Positions 1 to 14,179 are shown, numbered from the stretch's first letter. The stretch is 64,000 bases of DNA from Morella rubra (GCA_003952965.2 CM025852.1:3690416-3754415); one strand, 5' to 3'. Made by a program: numbers and translations. Notes: generated from the sequence alone by a model not told the origin.

Positions 1-1634
1 ATAATATATCACTTTATTGGCAGTCATTAATTGCCCCAAAATGTTATTTGTTTTTTCTTTTCCATTAGGCATTGCGTTACTTCTCCTAAGTCCTCTCATA
101 ATTGTGTTATTCTATAGGCTCTCAACTCTGAGCTTATTGTATAGACTAATGGGTGTATTCATATGTTATCCATCTAAAAAAATTAAAGATCAAAATTTGA
201 ATGATCTTCCATTTTTTAATTTTTTTTTTTTATCAGTATTTTCAGTATTCCAAAAAAACTCATTTGCAATTGCTATGTAATATCCTTTTATTTTAAATTG
301 ATTCTACACAATAAGAATAATATTCTAAGTCGATCATGTTAAATCTATGTCATATTGCTCAAGCTAAAAACCATTCTTATTAATACAATAATTTTTGAGG
401 CTGAAATTGAAATAGCCGAAAAGGTTCTAAATCGACTATGCGTCTGATCGTTAGTGTAATCTAGTTCAGATTGTCCGTCCAAAATTTTCAAAATCCAGAT
501 TGGTCCTGTGCTGGTCGATCTTTGGGCCTTGGTGAATCGAGACCGAATCGCATTGAGTCTAGCCCAAACCTTTACGAGGAAATAAAAAATTACCAACCCC
601 CATGGAGCCCGAGTCTCCCTCCACCCCTCTAAAGTTGTGTTTAGGTTTTTCTCCTCTCCTCTCAGTCGCCATTATCTCTCTCACCTTGTTCTCAACCACT
701 GTCGCCTTGCTCTCCTCTTTCTCTTAGTCACAGGCTCACATCTCTCGCTTGCTCACTCAATCACATACTCTCCCTCTCTCTCTATTTGTTGAGTTGGTTG
801 CTAATTTTGGTTGTTTTGGATCGATTTTGTTTGTGATATTTGTTGGTTCTAGGTGTCTGTCACAAACTTTGCCTCTTTTCTCTTTGTTGTTTTTTTGTTA
901 CGATTTTTTTGGTTGAGTCAATGCTGTAAAATGTTATGAATTGTTTGGATTTTATATTTGCTGGTTGTTGCGATTGTAATTGTTTGCAACTTGTGATTAT
1001 AAATTGTTGGTAGTTGCAAGCAGGGAGATTTTTGTAGAAATTGGCAGAAAAAGAGGAGAAAAATTGATGAATTTAATGATGACTAAATCGATCGAAATTA
1101 ACTAAAGAAGTTGAGAGTTGGCTCGGGCCAGCTGAGAGTCTCGACTCGATGGTTGGCTCTTCATTTCAAGCAACTAACCTCTTAGGTTAGGTGGTCAGTC
1201 AAGGGCCATCCCTAATAAATTATAGATTAATATTTTATACATTTAACACTCAATCACAACCTATATTAAAATTAAATAGGATAGCATCTTATTTCGAGGA
1301 ATAATAAAGACCTATGTTTCCAAATGTTAGTTGGAGAATCTGGAAAATTAGGATCCACAACCATTACACGGATACTGAGACCGAAGTAGCCAATCAATTC
1401 ATCCGGTTGTGCTTGAACCCTGAACTTTGGTGACCATAATAAACCAATCAGGTACGTCAACGAAATCGTTAAACAGACCTTACCATGATCTACGTTACAC
1501 CAGATAACACCCTCTCAAGAGCATTTTGGTCATTTTAGACCTCAATCCCCTGCTCCTCCAATTAAATTTAAGACCCGCTTTCGACGATATTTGCAAATAT
1601 CGCTCTGACTCGTATTGACTAGAACACCCCCCCA
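1..1634. other. Upstream intergenic DNA of the CPK3 gene
   Basis: No gene is supported here. The first 600 bases are AT-rich. A pyrimidine-rich stretch (about 600-790) and a T/G-rich stretch (800-1050) look like ordinary plant spacer or promoter DNA. The frames present are short and unlike any family I know. The 5' leader of the kinase gene must lie near the end of this stretch. I could not place a convincing TATA box. Confidence 0.5.
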
Positions 1635-5492
<3,858 letters not shown>

Positions 5493-6829
5493 GCTCAACA
5501 TGATTAGTATATTTGTTGGGGCTTAACCACTGGTGCCTTAACTGATTTGTTAATTTATGTGGGCTGTGTTATGTTTACTGATCACATGCATGTTCATTCT
5601 AGCCACCTTGGAATTGCAAGAGTTCGTCCCACCGGAAACTGTTTGTGGACCTGTCATGGCGGCACTTCACCAGAAGAAATGGGCTAGATTGCCAAGGGTT
5701 TTGGGGTTAATCCATTATGTAATTTTAGGCGGGTTTATCGTTGAATGCTTTTTATTGGTAAATACGAATTCTAGTTCCCACATGCCCACAAGAAAAAAGG
5801 GTAGAAGAAAGAACACTTACTATTCCATACTTGTTCCTGCCGGTTTGACCGAGTTTAATTTAACAAATGAATTGCTTGTTGCTCTTAAGATGATTCGCCG
5901 GTTCCGAAGCAACAGAAGGCCAAGAAAGTGATTATTTGGTTTTGGCATCCTTATTTCCTGGAGTGTGCAATTCCCGGAACATGATTGATGCATAGCCTAT
6001 ATGGGCACTTACTATTTGCTTTTCAGTTCTCACTAGCGCTTTGCTCTATAGTGAATGTTTTTTTGGAGAGTATCGCTTGTGAATATATGGCCCGTTTTGC
6101 TTGCCCGAAAAGAAAATATATGGCACATCTGCTTTAAAAGAAGAAGAATACATGGCACATCACTTCTGACACTCAATTAGCCACTAGGCCTCGTTTAACA
6201 CGCTATTTTTTTTTTCAAAGTTTTCATTGAAGTTGCCAATAAATCAAAAAATATTTCAACTAAACAATGAAATCTGACTTTTTACACATACTCCAACAAG
6301 ACTCAGTCCCAATGAAAATTAATTTTTTACTAAATAGTAAAAATTTTATGAACGTATCTTATCTATGTTTTTTCACAAATTTCACTACAATTCAATTATT
6401 TCACAAATTTTAATACAATTCAATTATAAAAAATTTCATCAATTCATTTTACCTATACTTCTTTTACAAACTCTAATAAAACTTAATTTCCTATCAAACA
6501 ACTTTCAATGTTTTAATAACTTTTCATAAACTACCGTAAAAAGTTTAACTTTATATTCTAAAAATTTGAAATATAAAATTTTATGAAATGAAATAAATCA
6601 ACCTTGAGCTCATTGCCAAGTGGGGCCTTCCCTGGAGCATTCTTCCCCCTTTTGTTTTTTACTTTTTTATTTTTTAAGCGCATTCTTGCCGGTTGGCTGT
6701 GGCAAGTGACCGCTGCTAACGACTGGCATTCCGCCTTTATGCATTCGCCCTTTACGCATTCTGTCCGATAACCTTTGTACGTATTATTACATGGCTGTTT
6801 GTCCCGAAGTTTTGTCTTCGTTGACTTCG
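5493..6829. other. CPK3 3' flank, AT-rich spacer
   Basis: This holds the 3' untranslated region and downstream spacer of the kinase. Parts of it (to about 5600, and about 6215-6260, AGTTTTCATTGAAGT) recur behind the pseudo-copies of exon 8 at 12.7 and 13.8 kb. The roughly 600 bases between those parts are absent from the copies. I see no separate gene. Confidence 0.5.
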
Positions 6830-7010
6830 TATTCTCAGAATCCCAGAACCTGCTGCCGAGTTTTTTTATAGGTCTTAGTCCATTTAAAATATGTAATACA
6901 AAAATAGTGCTGCCCTCGTGGCTTGCAGTGCAAAAGAAGCATTTAACTGTAGTAAAACATAAAACTCTCTTTCTCAGGCAAATGGAAAATAAGCTGGCTT
7001 AGAAAAAAAA
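6830..7010. repeat. Array spacer block S, copy 1
   Basis: This block starts TCTCAGAATCCCAGAACCTG and continues through TAGGTCTTAGTCCAT to AAAATAAGCTG. It is clearly similar to 14180-14420 and 19395-19620, where it sits just downstream (in array order) of CPK3 3'-end sequence and beside the small membrane gene. It marks the first unit of the tandem array. Confidence 0.8.
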
Positions 7011-7026
7011 AAAGGAAAATAAGCTG

Positions 7027-7878
7027 ACCAAAAGGATAGAGGAAAGAACCAGTCATAATATTCTAGAGAGAGCGTCTGCCCTCTCTCTAGAAATTCTATC
7101 TCCCGCACTGACTGCCCTCTTTTAGCAGGATCTGTCTCAGATTCTTTCCTCATCTCCCCCTGCCTAACCTCCCTTGGCCGATCTTTAATCCATTACCTCC
7201 ATTTCCGTTCTCTTTTGGATGTCTTTTGTGGCCCTTTTCATGGTTAGATCTAGGAAGTTTGGAGGGTTTTTGGGCAACACTAGCTCAGCACCTTCAGCAT
7301 TCATCTCTGCCGGCCCTGCTTGGCGGCGGCTGGCTGTGCTTATAGATCCATGTGCACCCACGAGCGCGAGTGGATCTCATGCGTCAGACCCTTTTTTGCT
7401 CTTTTTGGGTTGCTCGTGGTGGTCTTCTCCAGCCATGCTTTCTGGCAGGCCACCGTTCGGTCCAAGGAGTTCTTCTAGTGTGTTTTGTTATCTTTTTTTT
7501 GTGTGTAAGCATTTCATTTTAGTGGGTTTTTGTTGGAAAGATCTTGCTGTGACCAAGCACAATTTGGCTGCTTTCAGCGACCTTGAAGCTTCATCGGTGA
7601 GGCTGGCCAGCAATCCTCTCTCGGTTGTGCTGATGTTGACGAGCCTTCGGATAGGGGGAGCAAGGTGTTTGACCTCCCTTAACTTTGGTTCTTAGGACCT
7701 TTTTTTTAAATTACGGGCCTTCTGACCTATTTGGACGACGCCTTTGGGCCTTAAAAATTGTTGTATTGGACTTGATGTTCCTGTTTTTTTTAACCAGCTT
7801 CGAAGGTTTGTCTGTATTGAGCTTATGTACTTTTCATTATGAAATGAATTTTACGTTTGTTTAAAAAAAAAAAAAAGC
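7027..7878 (+). mobile_element. LINE-like retroposon with A-tail
   Basis: An 852-bp insertion lies between two copies of AAAATAAGCTG (7016-7026 and 7879-7889). It ends in a run of 14 A, as expected for target-primed reverse transcription, with the sense strand +. Its 5' part is rich in CT/AG (AGAGAGAGCGTCTGCCCTCT). The 3' part contains repeated GGCCTT-type phrases and ends ATGAATTTTACGTTTG before the A-run. Layout and 3' end resemble the element at 48624-49422, so they may be one family. No reverse transcriptase is present, so it is a truncated or non-autonomous copy. A third AAAATAAGCTG at 6986 followed by AGAAAAAAAAAAAGG hints at an older small insertion at the same site. Confidence 0.65.
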
Positions 7879-8108
7879 AAAATAAGCTGTATTAGTGGAT
7901 AGATTTTGTCCAATTTACTATATAAATTGGATGGTCTAATTTAGAAATAGTTAGACACAATATATAAGTCTACAATGATATTTATATTGTCTGAAAATTT
8001 AATATATAAAATATTGAATTTAATTTATAATATTCATATATTGTATATATTTTTTTTTAAATTAAACCATTTAATACACGTAGACGGAAAATTAAGGAAG
8101 ATTCTAAT

Positions 8109-8380
8109 ATGCATCAATTAAAAAAAAAAATCTCAAATAAAATGGTGCGCTGGCCAAAAGGAATAGTGTCCTTTATTCAAAATGCTTGCCCGAACAAGTT
8201 TATAGGAACAAGCATACCAGTTGACATTCGGCAAAATCAACAAATTCGTACTACCAAGCGGACCAATGAAGGGAAGTTGAATATGTATAGTTTAAAATGG
8301 TATATATACATGTGGGGAAAGTGGGATTATAATTAGGACTTGATATTCTTTATGTGGTACGAGCTGCAGCCTTCACTCGT
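8109..8380. repeat. Array upstream block U, partial copy
   Basis: The phrases AATGGTGCGCTGGCCAAAAG, ATGCTTGCCCGA..AAGTTTATAGGAACA and the TTTAAAATGG-TATACATGTGGGGAA region also occur at about 11395-11930, 15440-16080 and 23640-23840. There they lie upstream of the minus-strand membrane gene. The gene expected on the left of this block (before 8109) is missing, so this unit has lost it. Confidence 0.75.
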
Positions 8381-8794
8381 ACGTGACAAAGTCAGTCTTC
8401 ATTTAATAGACAAAGAAAAAAAGATCACATGGGTACGTAGTCCAAAGTGTCCAAGAGGTTAAGAAAGTTAAAGACAGTGGGAGATCTAGGATTAAAATTT
8501 ATAGGGTTGAATTTTAAACATAAAATGATAATAATTTTTTTTCTTTCGTAATGTAAATTTTTTTTTAGAGTTACAATATTAAAAATTAAAGACTAAAAGT
8601 ATTAAAAATAATAGAATACACGTACCGTATTATGTATTATGACTGAGAGATGACAATTGCATCCTACATTATGTAGTTTTTTTTTTTATCACAAATTTAT
8701 CTATTATCTAAATAAAATAAAACGTGAAGACAATCATCAATTGGATCACAAACTCAAAAATCCAAATTCCAATAAATTCAATTAAAATCCAATC

Positions 8795-9200
8795 GAAATT
8801 TCAATCTAATTATATTACATTCAATTAATATTACATTTAAATTAATTAAAAATGATACTATTTAAAAAATCCCCAATTTCACAAATGTCAAAATCTCTAA
8901 TTCAAATCCAAATTACAATATAATTACATTGCATTCAATTGATATTACAATCAAATTAATTAAAAAAATTATATATTCAAAATCCCAAAATGTTAAAATT
9001 CAAATTTTCAATCTAATTACATTGCATTTAATTGATATTACAATCAAATTATTCAAAAATATACTATTAAAAAATTCCCAATTTCACGAAATGTCAAATC
9101 CCTAATTCAAATCCAAATTATAATCTAATTACATTGCATTCAATTGATATTACAATCAAATTATTTAAAAATGAAAATAATTCCACAAACCAATTCAAAT
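8795..9200. repeat. AT-rich tandem repeat inside the hAT element
   Basis: The phrase TCTAATTACATTGCATTCAAT followed by TGATATTACAATCAAATTA recurs about four times at roughly 100-120 bp spacing (near 8805, 8915, 9015 and 9125). It alternates with CCCAATTTCAC-AAATGTCAAA. The copies are diverged. A shorter CCAATTCAATC-TCCTCCAACAATTTCACAA repeat follows at 9235-9365. Confidence 0.75.
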
Positions 9201-9549
9201 AAACTGTTTCACAAATCATATATATCCAAATTCCAAACCAATTCAATCCCATCCTCCAACAATTTCACAAACCACATAAATATCCAAACCAATTCAATCT
9301 CATCCTCCAACAATTTCACAACCATAAATATCCAAACCAATTCAATCATCCTCCAACAATTTCACAAAATAAAATTCCAAACCCTAAAGCATTTTTAGCA
9401 TACTAAATAAATGAATTTTTCTACTTAATTGTAGATTAGAGATTTTGAATAGAGAGACGTACTGGGGAGGTCCAGCAATTTTCAAGTGTAAAATCTCGAG
9501 GATCCTGCAAAAATTGAAACTGTCAAAAATCAAAATAATGAGATTGAGA

Positions 9550-9758
9550 ATTTGGGAGAGAGCTGAGAGTCAAGAGAGAGAGGCAGAGATAGAGACCGAG
9601 AGTGGCAGCCGCAGAGAGCAAGAGAGAGAGAGAGAAGAGAGAGGAGAGAGAGAGGAGAGGTTAGTGTTTGAGTCTAGAGAGTGCTGCAATAGAGGCCGGC
9701 AAGCATGGGCAGATGGTGCGGCGGGGGAGAGAAAGAGAAAGAGAAGGGAGGAAAAATT

Positions 9759-9792
<34 letters not shown>
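9550..9792 (+). repeat. GA-rich microsatellite tract
   Basis: Almost uninterrupted purines with GAGA runs; the longest pure (GA)n is at about 9761-9790. The apparent proteins in this stretch (RERERE or its antisense SLSLSL) are translation artefacts of the repeat. Confidence 0.9.
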
Positions 9793-9794
<2 letters not shown>

Positions 9795-10077
9795 GGAGCA
9801 GGGGGTCGACTGCCTGATTTTTATTATTTTTTTAAGGCAGAGGTGAAACGACGCCGTTTCACCCTCTGCATATTAAAAAATAAAAGGTCTAGGCCTAACG
9901 AGCCCAGGCCCTGCAGGTTGAAAACCAGGGTTGGCCTGGGCTATGAAGATCGGACTCCCATAGGCCCAGAACAACTTATGAAAAAAAAAAATTACATGTA
10001 ATTTTTTTTTTTTGGCCGGTCCAATGGGTGGCGGCCGCCCAGGGTTGCTCCCCTGGATCCTCCACTGGTTCAAGACG

Positions 10078-10585
10078 ATATTATATATATTCAATTTATA
10101 AGTTAAGTTGGGATCATGATACAGCATTCATGATCCATTTTGGAAAAAGATTGTTCACATTCTCCTCTTTCACCTTATACCCTGTATGTCCGCACGTGAA
10201 CTATCTAGTGGATTGTTGCTCTCGATCTACAAGATTTTTTTTTTTAAACGACTAATTTTATATATTGAAAGTACGAGCTAGAAAAATAAGAAAAAGAACT
10301 TAAAGGCCAGCAACGAGTTTAAAGGCTAACAGCTCGTGATCCCAATACTCGATCGATACTTGCACTGAGTATGTGGACTCCCTATTGCTTTGTGAAGGAT
10401 ATTTTGATCAACTTTGCTGATACAGAACCGCCATCCATCCTTGTAGGGCATAGACTCGATCATTTGAAGAATTGCAGCCTGAAATTGTGCTCCACCTGAT
10501 GTAGGATAGACCTATCACTGTACTATACATAGCAAGCATAACTTTTAAGAAATGAACTATTTCATAAGATTCAAGAACACATTCA
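10078..10585 (-). repeat. Inverted copy of the CPBP gene 3' end and flank
   Basis: Read on the minus strand, 10585 to 10130 follows 35944-36320 closely. It includes the last codons and stop of the CPBP protease (TGTGTTCTTG..CTTATGAAATAG) and the downstream phrases CAGTGATAGGTCTATCCTAC and CACTAGATCGTTCATGTCCG-type sequence. A roughly 90-base extra piece sits at about 10234-10330. The next 40 bases (10078-10115) match 37295-37345. The roughly 970 bases between these two parts at the source locus, which hold the tRNA-Leu, are therefore absent from the copy. It is a non-coding relic. Confidence 0.85.
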
Positions 10586-10635
10586 GGACTTGAAACACTG
10601 AAAATATTACATAGGAAGAATTAACAGAGTTTGAC

Positions 10636-11166
10636 TTATTTTTTTTGATGGTCACAAAGAAGCGTATGGCAGCCATAAAGCATAACCACACTGAAACTCG
10701 CGTACAAGGTCATTCTTCCCCAAACATACACTTTGCGCGTAAACGTTTTAAGACGGTCTGGCCTTCGTCTATATCGGTCAGTTAGTTGCGCTCTCGTCAG
10801 TACCCGATGCTCGGCCATGGCATTCCTGTCTTCGCGGATTTGGTCTAATGCTTCGCTATAATTCAAAAATTGGTTCAGCGTGCCGATAAGGGCAACCACG
10901 TTGAGGGCGGAGGCGAGCAGCGAGAGGAGAGTGGGAATCCAAAAATGACGACATTTGACAGATGAGGCCGAGGAGATTGAAGAGAGGATGACTCCTTGAA
11001 ACACGAAATATAAGTTGGTGAGCTGAAGAGCTTTTGCTTCTATGTTATGGATGCGCTTTTCTTGTTTCTTGTTGAATTCATCTAGCTCATCTATCTCCTT
11101 TTGGACCTCAGGCCTGATCGTCCCTAAAGGAGCTTCTGTTTCTGCGTTATGGGCTTGACTAGTCAT
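10636..11166 (-). CDS. Small coiled-coil/membrane protein, intact copy (176 aa)
   Basis: A single-exon frame of 176 codons starts at ATG 11164-11166 and stops with TAA at 10636-10638. Residues about 18-50 are charged and heptad-like (EIDELDEFNKKQEKRIHNIE), which suggests a coiled coil. Two or three hydrophobic stretches follow: about 52-67 (LYFVFQGVILSSIS), 76-98 (WIPTLLSLLASALNVVALIG) and 152-172. The middle part is basic. The protein looks like an uncharacterised plant-specific membrane family. I recall similar unnamed plant proteins but cannot give a name or function. The start is supported by the paralogue at 22.6-23.1 kb, whose MTNQAGQ aligns to MTSQAHN here. Coding constraint is supported because both paralogues keep the same frame. 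Confidence 0.65.
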   Translation of the reverse strand: MTSQAHNAETEAPLGTIRPEVQKEIDELDEFNKKQEKRIHNIEAKALQLTNLYFVFQGVILSSISSASSVKCRHFWIPTLLSLLASALNVVALIGTLNQFLNYSEALDQIREDRNAMAEHRVLTRAQLTDRYRRRPDRLKTFTRKVYVWGRMTLYASFSVVMLYGCHTLLCDHQKK

Positions 11167-11389
11167 TTTGACGCTCTATCTAGCTATCTCGCTTGCAGAC
11201 ACAGACACAAATTACACGAGATACTTGGTTGTAGGGATCAATATCGCTTCAACGGTTACTCTTATACAGCCACACTTACGAAAGTGATCATGAATTATAT
11301 ATATATATATATCACACGCGGAAAAACTCTCGACAAACTCTAGAGAAAGTACCCGGAACTGGCCCATATAGTTAAAAAAGAATCTCAAT

Positions 11390-12240
11390 GATAAAAATGG
11401 TGCGCTGGCCAAAAGGAATAGTTCAATTAAGTTGAAACCTTCCAACAAAAGAAAATATTGCTGGTTTTATGGTCGTGGCAAGTCAACGGCAACACGTTTT
11501 TTGTTCTTCGCTCAATATTGAGCTCGGGTAAATTTCCTCGTTTGCTTCTTCGGCATGAAACCAATTGAGATTTCTTCTTCTACTTAATGGTCATTAGTTT
11601 GAGAATATCAAGAGATATGCAACTTCCATTCATGCAGCTTGGGGGCGGGGTTCTTGAACCTAAGAGCTGTCAGATAAATCTTGGATTACGGGAAAATTGA
11701 TCTAATCTAAAGTCCTTTTTGTGTGTCATGTTTAGTTTTCCTTCAATCAAAATGCTTGCCCAATCAAGTTTATATATAGGAACAAACATACCCTTTTACA
11801 TTACGAAAAATCAACAAATTCTTCCTTCATCGGGAACCAATGAAGGGTTGGACACTAAACAGTTGACAATTGTTTAATTTCAGTCAGTAATATTTTTAGT
11901 TTAAAATGGTATACATGTGGGGAAGGTGGGATTATTATTAGGGTTTGAAACTTTCATTGCAGCTTGACTTCCCAAAGCAATAATTTATTCAGGAGAAGCA
12001 ATACATTGTATTGTCCAGTCCTCCATATATGAACTTTTGAGAGAGCCAACCTCGAGAATATACTAAATTCCAAGGTATCTTTGCCAAATTGCAAATGCAT
12101 GGAAAGTGCATTTCCCATTAAGAAAACAAGTGGACTTAGAAAGAGAGAATGTTCATGTCGATCAGAATAAGAAATTCTCTGATTTGTAAAGCATGAATTT
12201 GGAAACAATAAAATTACAAATATTAGAGAAGTAGAACGCA
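11390..12240. repeat. Array upstream block U, copy next to the intact membrane gene
   Basis: This is the 5' flank of the gene at 10636-11166. It is paralogous to 15440-16450 and 23270-24430. Shared phrases include AAGTTGAAACCTTCCAA, AGTCAACGGCAACG, GAATATCAAGAGATATGCA and CATTAAGAAAACAAGTGGA. It probably contains the promoter of the small gene. The short frames inside it are not conserved between copies. Confidence 0.8.
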
Positions 12241-12392
12241 ATATTAATTAGACTTAATTATTGATATAGTTCACTAATGTTCACTTTTAACTAATCAGTT
12301 ATTGAAGTACAATATCAAAGTCTGGTTAGACTAACTGATAGAGCCATACCTTCTAATCGTATATTTGATCATTAATTAAAAAACAAAAGACA

Positions 12393-12560
12393 TTTTCTAG
12401 AAGCCCAAGTAATATGTTGTTTTTCAAGGATAATTTTCTTATAGGAGGGTTTAGGCAACCAAGCTCTCCCAGAAGCCTGGCATGCCAGTTCCAAGTACCA
12501 AAATAACCAACATGCACTAGCCTCCTCTCATACAAAAAAGAAATGATAAATATCTGTATA
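12393..12560. repeat. Array marker block M, copy 1
   Basis: This block contains TTTTCAAGGATAATTTTCTT and AGCTCTCCCAGAAGCCTGGC. It also occurs at 13475-13640, 17715-17850 and 25505-25595. It directly precedes the pseudo-copy of CPK3 exon 8 here and at 13.7 kb. Confidence 0.8.
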
Positions 12561-12574
12561 ATGTCTTTGCTAAC

Positions 12575-12960
12575 TAATAGTTCTGGAGTCAATGCTGCAG
12601 GATGGAAGGATCAATTACGATGAGTTTGTAACCATGCATGATGAGAAAAGGCAATCCAGAGCTGGTCACAAATAGATGGCGCAAATGAGCTCAAGATCGT
12701 TAGTATATTTCTTGGGGCTTAAGTGACCACTGGTTCCTTAACTGATTTGTTAATTTATGTGGGTTGTGTTGTGTTTATGGATCACAAGCATGTTCAATAT
12801 ACATTCAAGTTTTCATTGAAGTAATTGGCAATATATCAATAGTACGGATATCGGTGCATTATAGCAAGGCTACCACGTCGCGGGAAGACTAAAGTACATG
12901 AATCACTCCATATAAAATGCAGCATGAATTGTTGAGGTCCTCAGGACACGATCGATGCTA
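12575..12960 (+). pseudogene. Orphan copy A of CPK3 last exon and 3' flank
   Basis: Intron-7 end, acceptor (GCTGCAG), exon 8 and 3' flank of the CPK3 gene are repeated here. The exon starts at 12600 with GATGGAAGGATCAATTACG. A 4-bp insertion (ACCATGCATGATG instead of ACCATGATG) shifts the frame into an early stop. The kinase domain and the other EF-hands are absent, so it cannot make a kinase. The flank continues to TACCACGTCGCGGGAAG. Confidence 0.9.
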
Positions 12961-13474
12961 ACAAGCAAGAAGCAAATATGAAAACGCGTTGCCGGATGAA
13001 TAGAAGACCCAATTAGCTGCGCCGAGGAACTAGAAAATTAAGAGATACAGAATTATATGTAGGGATAATATCGCTAATCATTAATACCCATCAGGTCAGG
13101 CCAACTAAAGTTTTCTATTAGGCAGGGATGTATTTCAACTAGAGTTTTTTTATTTGAGCTTTTATGTAAAATGGATTTTTTGTAATTTTTATTGGGTTAT
13201 TGGTTGATGGGTCTGTAATTTACTGACTGAATCAATTGATTGGACCATGTCCATTTTCAATTTTTATTGAATAGGCTTGATCAAGGGAAAGTCTTCTACT
13301 GACGGCTGGTATTGCAAAAGCTCAAGTTGCTGTTGAAAATGAAGAGTCGAGTCCTATGAAAAATGCATACTTTCAAGAAGAGAAATGATAAATTCACAAT
13401 TAGTATATAGTTTAATGTTTTTTAACTAATCGTACCATAACATTTTCTACACCAAGATAATTATAAAATACAAA

Positions 13475-13640
13475 AGTACATTTTCTAGACATTTGCCATT
13501 TTCTAAGTAATATGTTGTTTTTCAAGGATAATTTTCTTATAGGAGGGTTTAGGCAACCAAGCTCTCCCAGAAGCCTGGCATGCCAGTTCCAAGTACCAAA
13601 ATAACCAACATGCACTAGCCTCCTCTCATACAAAAAAGAA
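13475..13640. repeat. Array marker block M, copy 2
   Basis: This is near-identical to 12393-12560, about 1080 bp apart. Together with the exon-8 copies it shows a recent local tandem duplication. The DNA between the two duplicated parts (about 12990-13440) carries no recognisable gene. Confidence 0.8.
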
Positions 13641-13662
13641 TAGATAAATATCTGTATAATGT

Positions 13663-14150
13663 CTTTGCTAACTAATAGTTCTGGAGTCAATGCTGCAGGA
13701 TGGAAGGATCAATTACGATGAGTTTGTAACCATGCATGATGAGAAAAGGCAATCCAGAGCTGGTCACAAATAGATGGCGCAAATGAGCTCAACATCGTTA
13801 GTATATTTCTTGGGGCTTAAGTGACCACTGGTTCCTTAACTGATTTGTTAATTTATGTGGGTTGTGTTGTGTTTATGGATCACAAGCATGTTCAATATAC
13901 ATTCAAGTTTTCATTGAAGTAATTGGCAATATATTAATAGTACGGATATCGGTGCATTATAGCAAGGCTACCACGTCGCGGGAAGACTAAAGTACATGAA
14001 TCACTCCATATAAAATGCAGAAAAACATGAATTGTTGAGGTCCTCAGGACACGATCGATCACGACAAGGCTAACAAGCAAGAAGCAAATATGAAAACGCG
14101 TTGCCGGATGAATAGAAGACCCAATCCCAAGAGCTAGCTGCGCCGAGGAA
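13663..14150 (+). pseudogene. Orphan copy B of CPK3 last exon and 3' flank
   Basis: This is almost identical to copy A, including the same 4-bp insertion and resulting frameshift. The insertion therefore predates the A/B duplication. The exon copy begins at 13700. It lacks all upstream kinase exons. Downstream it keeps the segment ending AACAAGCAAGAAGCAAATATG, which serves as an empty site for the hAT insertion at 18134. Confidence 0.9.
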
Positions 14151-14179
14151 GGCTAGAAAATTAAGAAAACAGCTCTAAT

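Larger units (their letters stand above)
8475..10067. mobile_element. Non-autonomous hAT-like transposon (1593 bp)
   Basis: The left end reads CAGTGGGAGATCTAGGATT. The right end, read inward, is CAGTGGAGGATCCAGGGGAG. These are matching terminal inverted repeats. They are flanked by 8-bp direct repeats, GTTAAAGA at 8467-8474 and GTTCAAGA at 10068-10075 (7 of 8 identical). TIR form and duplication length fit the hAT superfamily. The interior has no transposase. It holds a tandem repeat (8795-9200), a purine-rich GA tract (9550-9790) and a GC-rich right end. Confidence 0.75.

Noticed and set aside
5557..5931. 124-codon open frame just after the CPK3 stop
   Set aside because: It begins 65 bases after the stop, within the expected 3' untranslated region. 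It matches no family I know, and it is absent from the two copies of the CPK3 3' flank.
7219..7695. 158-codon frame
   Set aside because: Lies wholly inside the LINE-like insertion and shows no reverse transcriptase or gag-like motif.
8795..9200. Regular repeats considered as a CRISPR-like array
   Set aside because: This is a plant nuclear sequence; the units are long, diverged, AT-rich and directly adjacent without unique spacers of constant size.
9445..9846. Arg/Glu-rich frames of up to 133 codons
   Set aside because: Translation of a GA microsatellite inside a transposon.
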